Shown: positions 5,409-5,443 of the stretch, piece after piece
Numbering within the stretch: position 1 is the stretch's first letter
Layout: each line of letters begins with the position of its first letter
Source: DATECU01 sp035286745
Lineage (GTDB): Bacteria > Acidobacteriota > Vicinamibacteria > Fen-336
Assembly: GCA_035286745.1 (NCBI GenBank)
Contig: DATECU010000330.1
Location: 1 to 5,443, forward strand
Length of the DNA: 5,443 nt
Direction: 5' to 3'
The notes under the pieces: generated by a model
The model's input: the letters and a program-made list of their open reading frames with translations, nothing else
Database searches by the model: none
Told to the model about the DNA's origin: nothing
Translations under genes and position numbers: made by a program

Positions 5409-5443
5409 TTACCAGCCCCCCGAGGCTCCGCCCCCGCCAAACG
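5409..5443 (-). CDS. C-terminal tail of a probable TPM-domain (YgcG-like) membrane protein (partial)
   Basis: The minus-strand frame entering from the right edge reads FGGGGASGGW and ends in TAA at 5409-5411. Only about ten residues lie in the window. A Gly-rich tail with occasional Phe and Ser that finishes in a Trp is characteristic of TPM-domain proteins (YgcG-like, with one or two membrane helices), which usually end in stretches such as FGGGGSSGSW. That family link comes from memory of the tail pattern, not from a domain seen here. The gene runs in the same direction as the operon and ends 171 bases before its first ATG, so it may belong to the same functional cluster. Other Gly-rich proteins could end similarly. 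Confidence 0.5.
   Translation of the reverse strand, partial: FGGGGASGGW

Overview
The window is GC-rich throughout and almost fully coding. It suggests a Gram-negative bacterium of a high-GC lineage, because one protein carries a peptidoglycan-binding OmpA domain that would sit in a periplasm. Nothing in the sequence fixes the phylum; Myxococcota/deltaproteobacteria-like, Acidobacteriota or related high-GC environmental groups are guesses only. No rRNA, tRNA, CRISPR array, IS element or long repeat was seen.

Layout. The left edge (about 1-264) holds two + strand reading frames: the last residues of a gene entering from outside the window, then a 68-residue protein whose GTG start overlaps the previous stop (GTGA). 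These converge, with a 19-base gap, on a block of five minus-strand genes filling 284-5237. In transcription order (right to left) the block is: a 230-residue coiled-coil protein; a 538-residue membrane-anchored periplasmic substrate-binding protein fused to a C-terminal OmpA domain; an ABC permease; an ABC ATPase; and a 315-residue protein with a membrane hairpin, a long helical cytoplasmic region and a proline-rich tail. Gaps are 29, 40, -1 and 32 bases, so this reads as one operon. A sigma70-like promoter (TTGACT, 17 bases, TACAAG) lies about 80-110 bases upstream of the first gene. At the right edge the last ten codons of another minus-strand gene read FGGGGASGGW-stop, the kind of Gly-rich tail seen on TPM-domain (YgcG-like) membrane proteins.

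How the genes may work together. The three central genes form a complete SsuABC/TauABC/NMT1-type importer (binding protein, permease, ATPase), but the binding protein is not a free or lipid-anchored one. It is tethered by an N-terminal membrane segment and can in principle also grip peptidoglycan through its OmpA domain. Two helical proteins of unknown function, one soluble and one membrane-anchored, bracket the transporter genes, and a probable TPM protein lies upstream. The inference is an envelope-spanning transport or sensing complex rather than a simple nutrient importer. The substrate cannot be read from the sequence, and sulfonate, taurine, nitrate or thiamine-precursor labels would be over-annotation.
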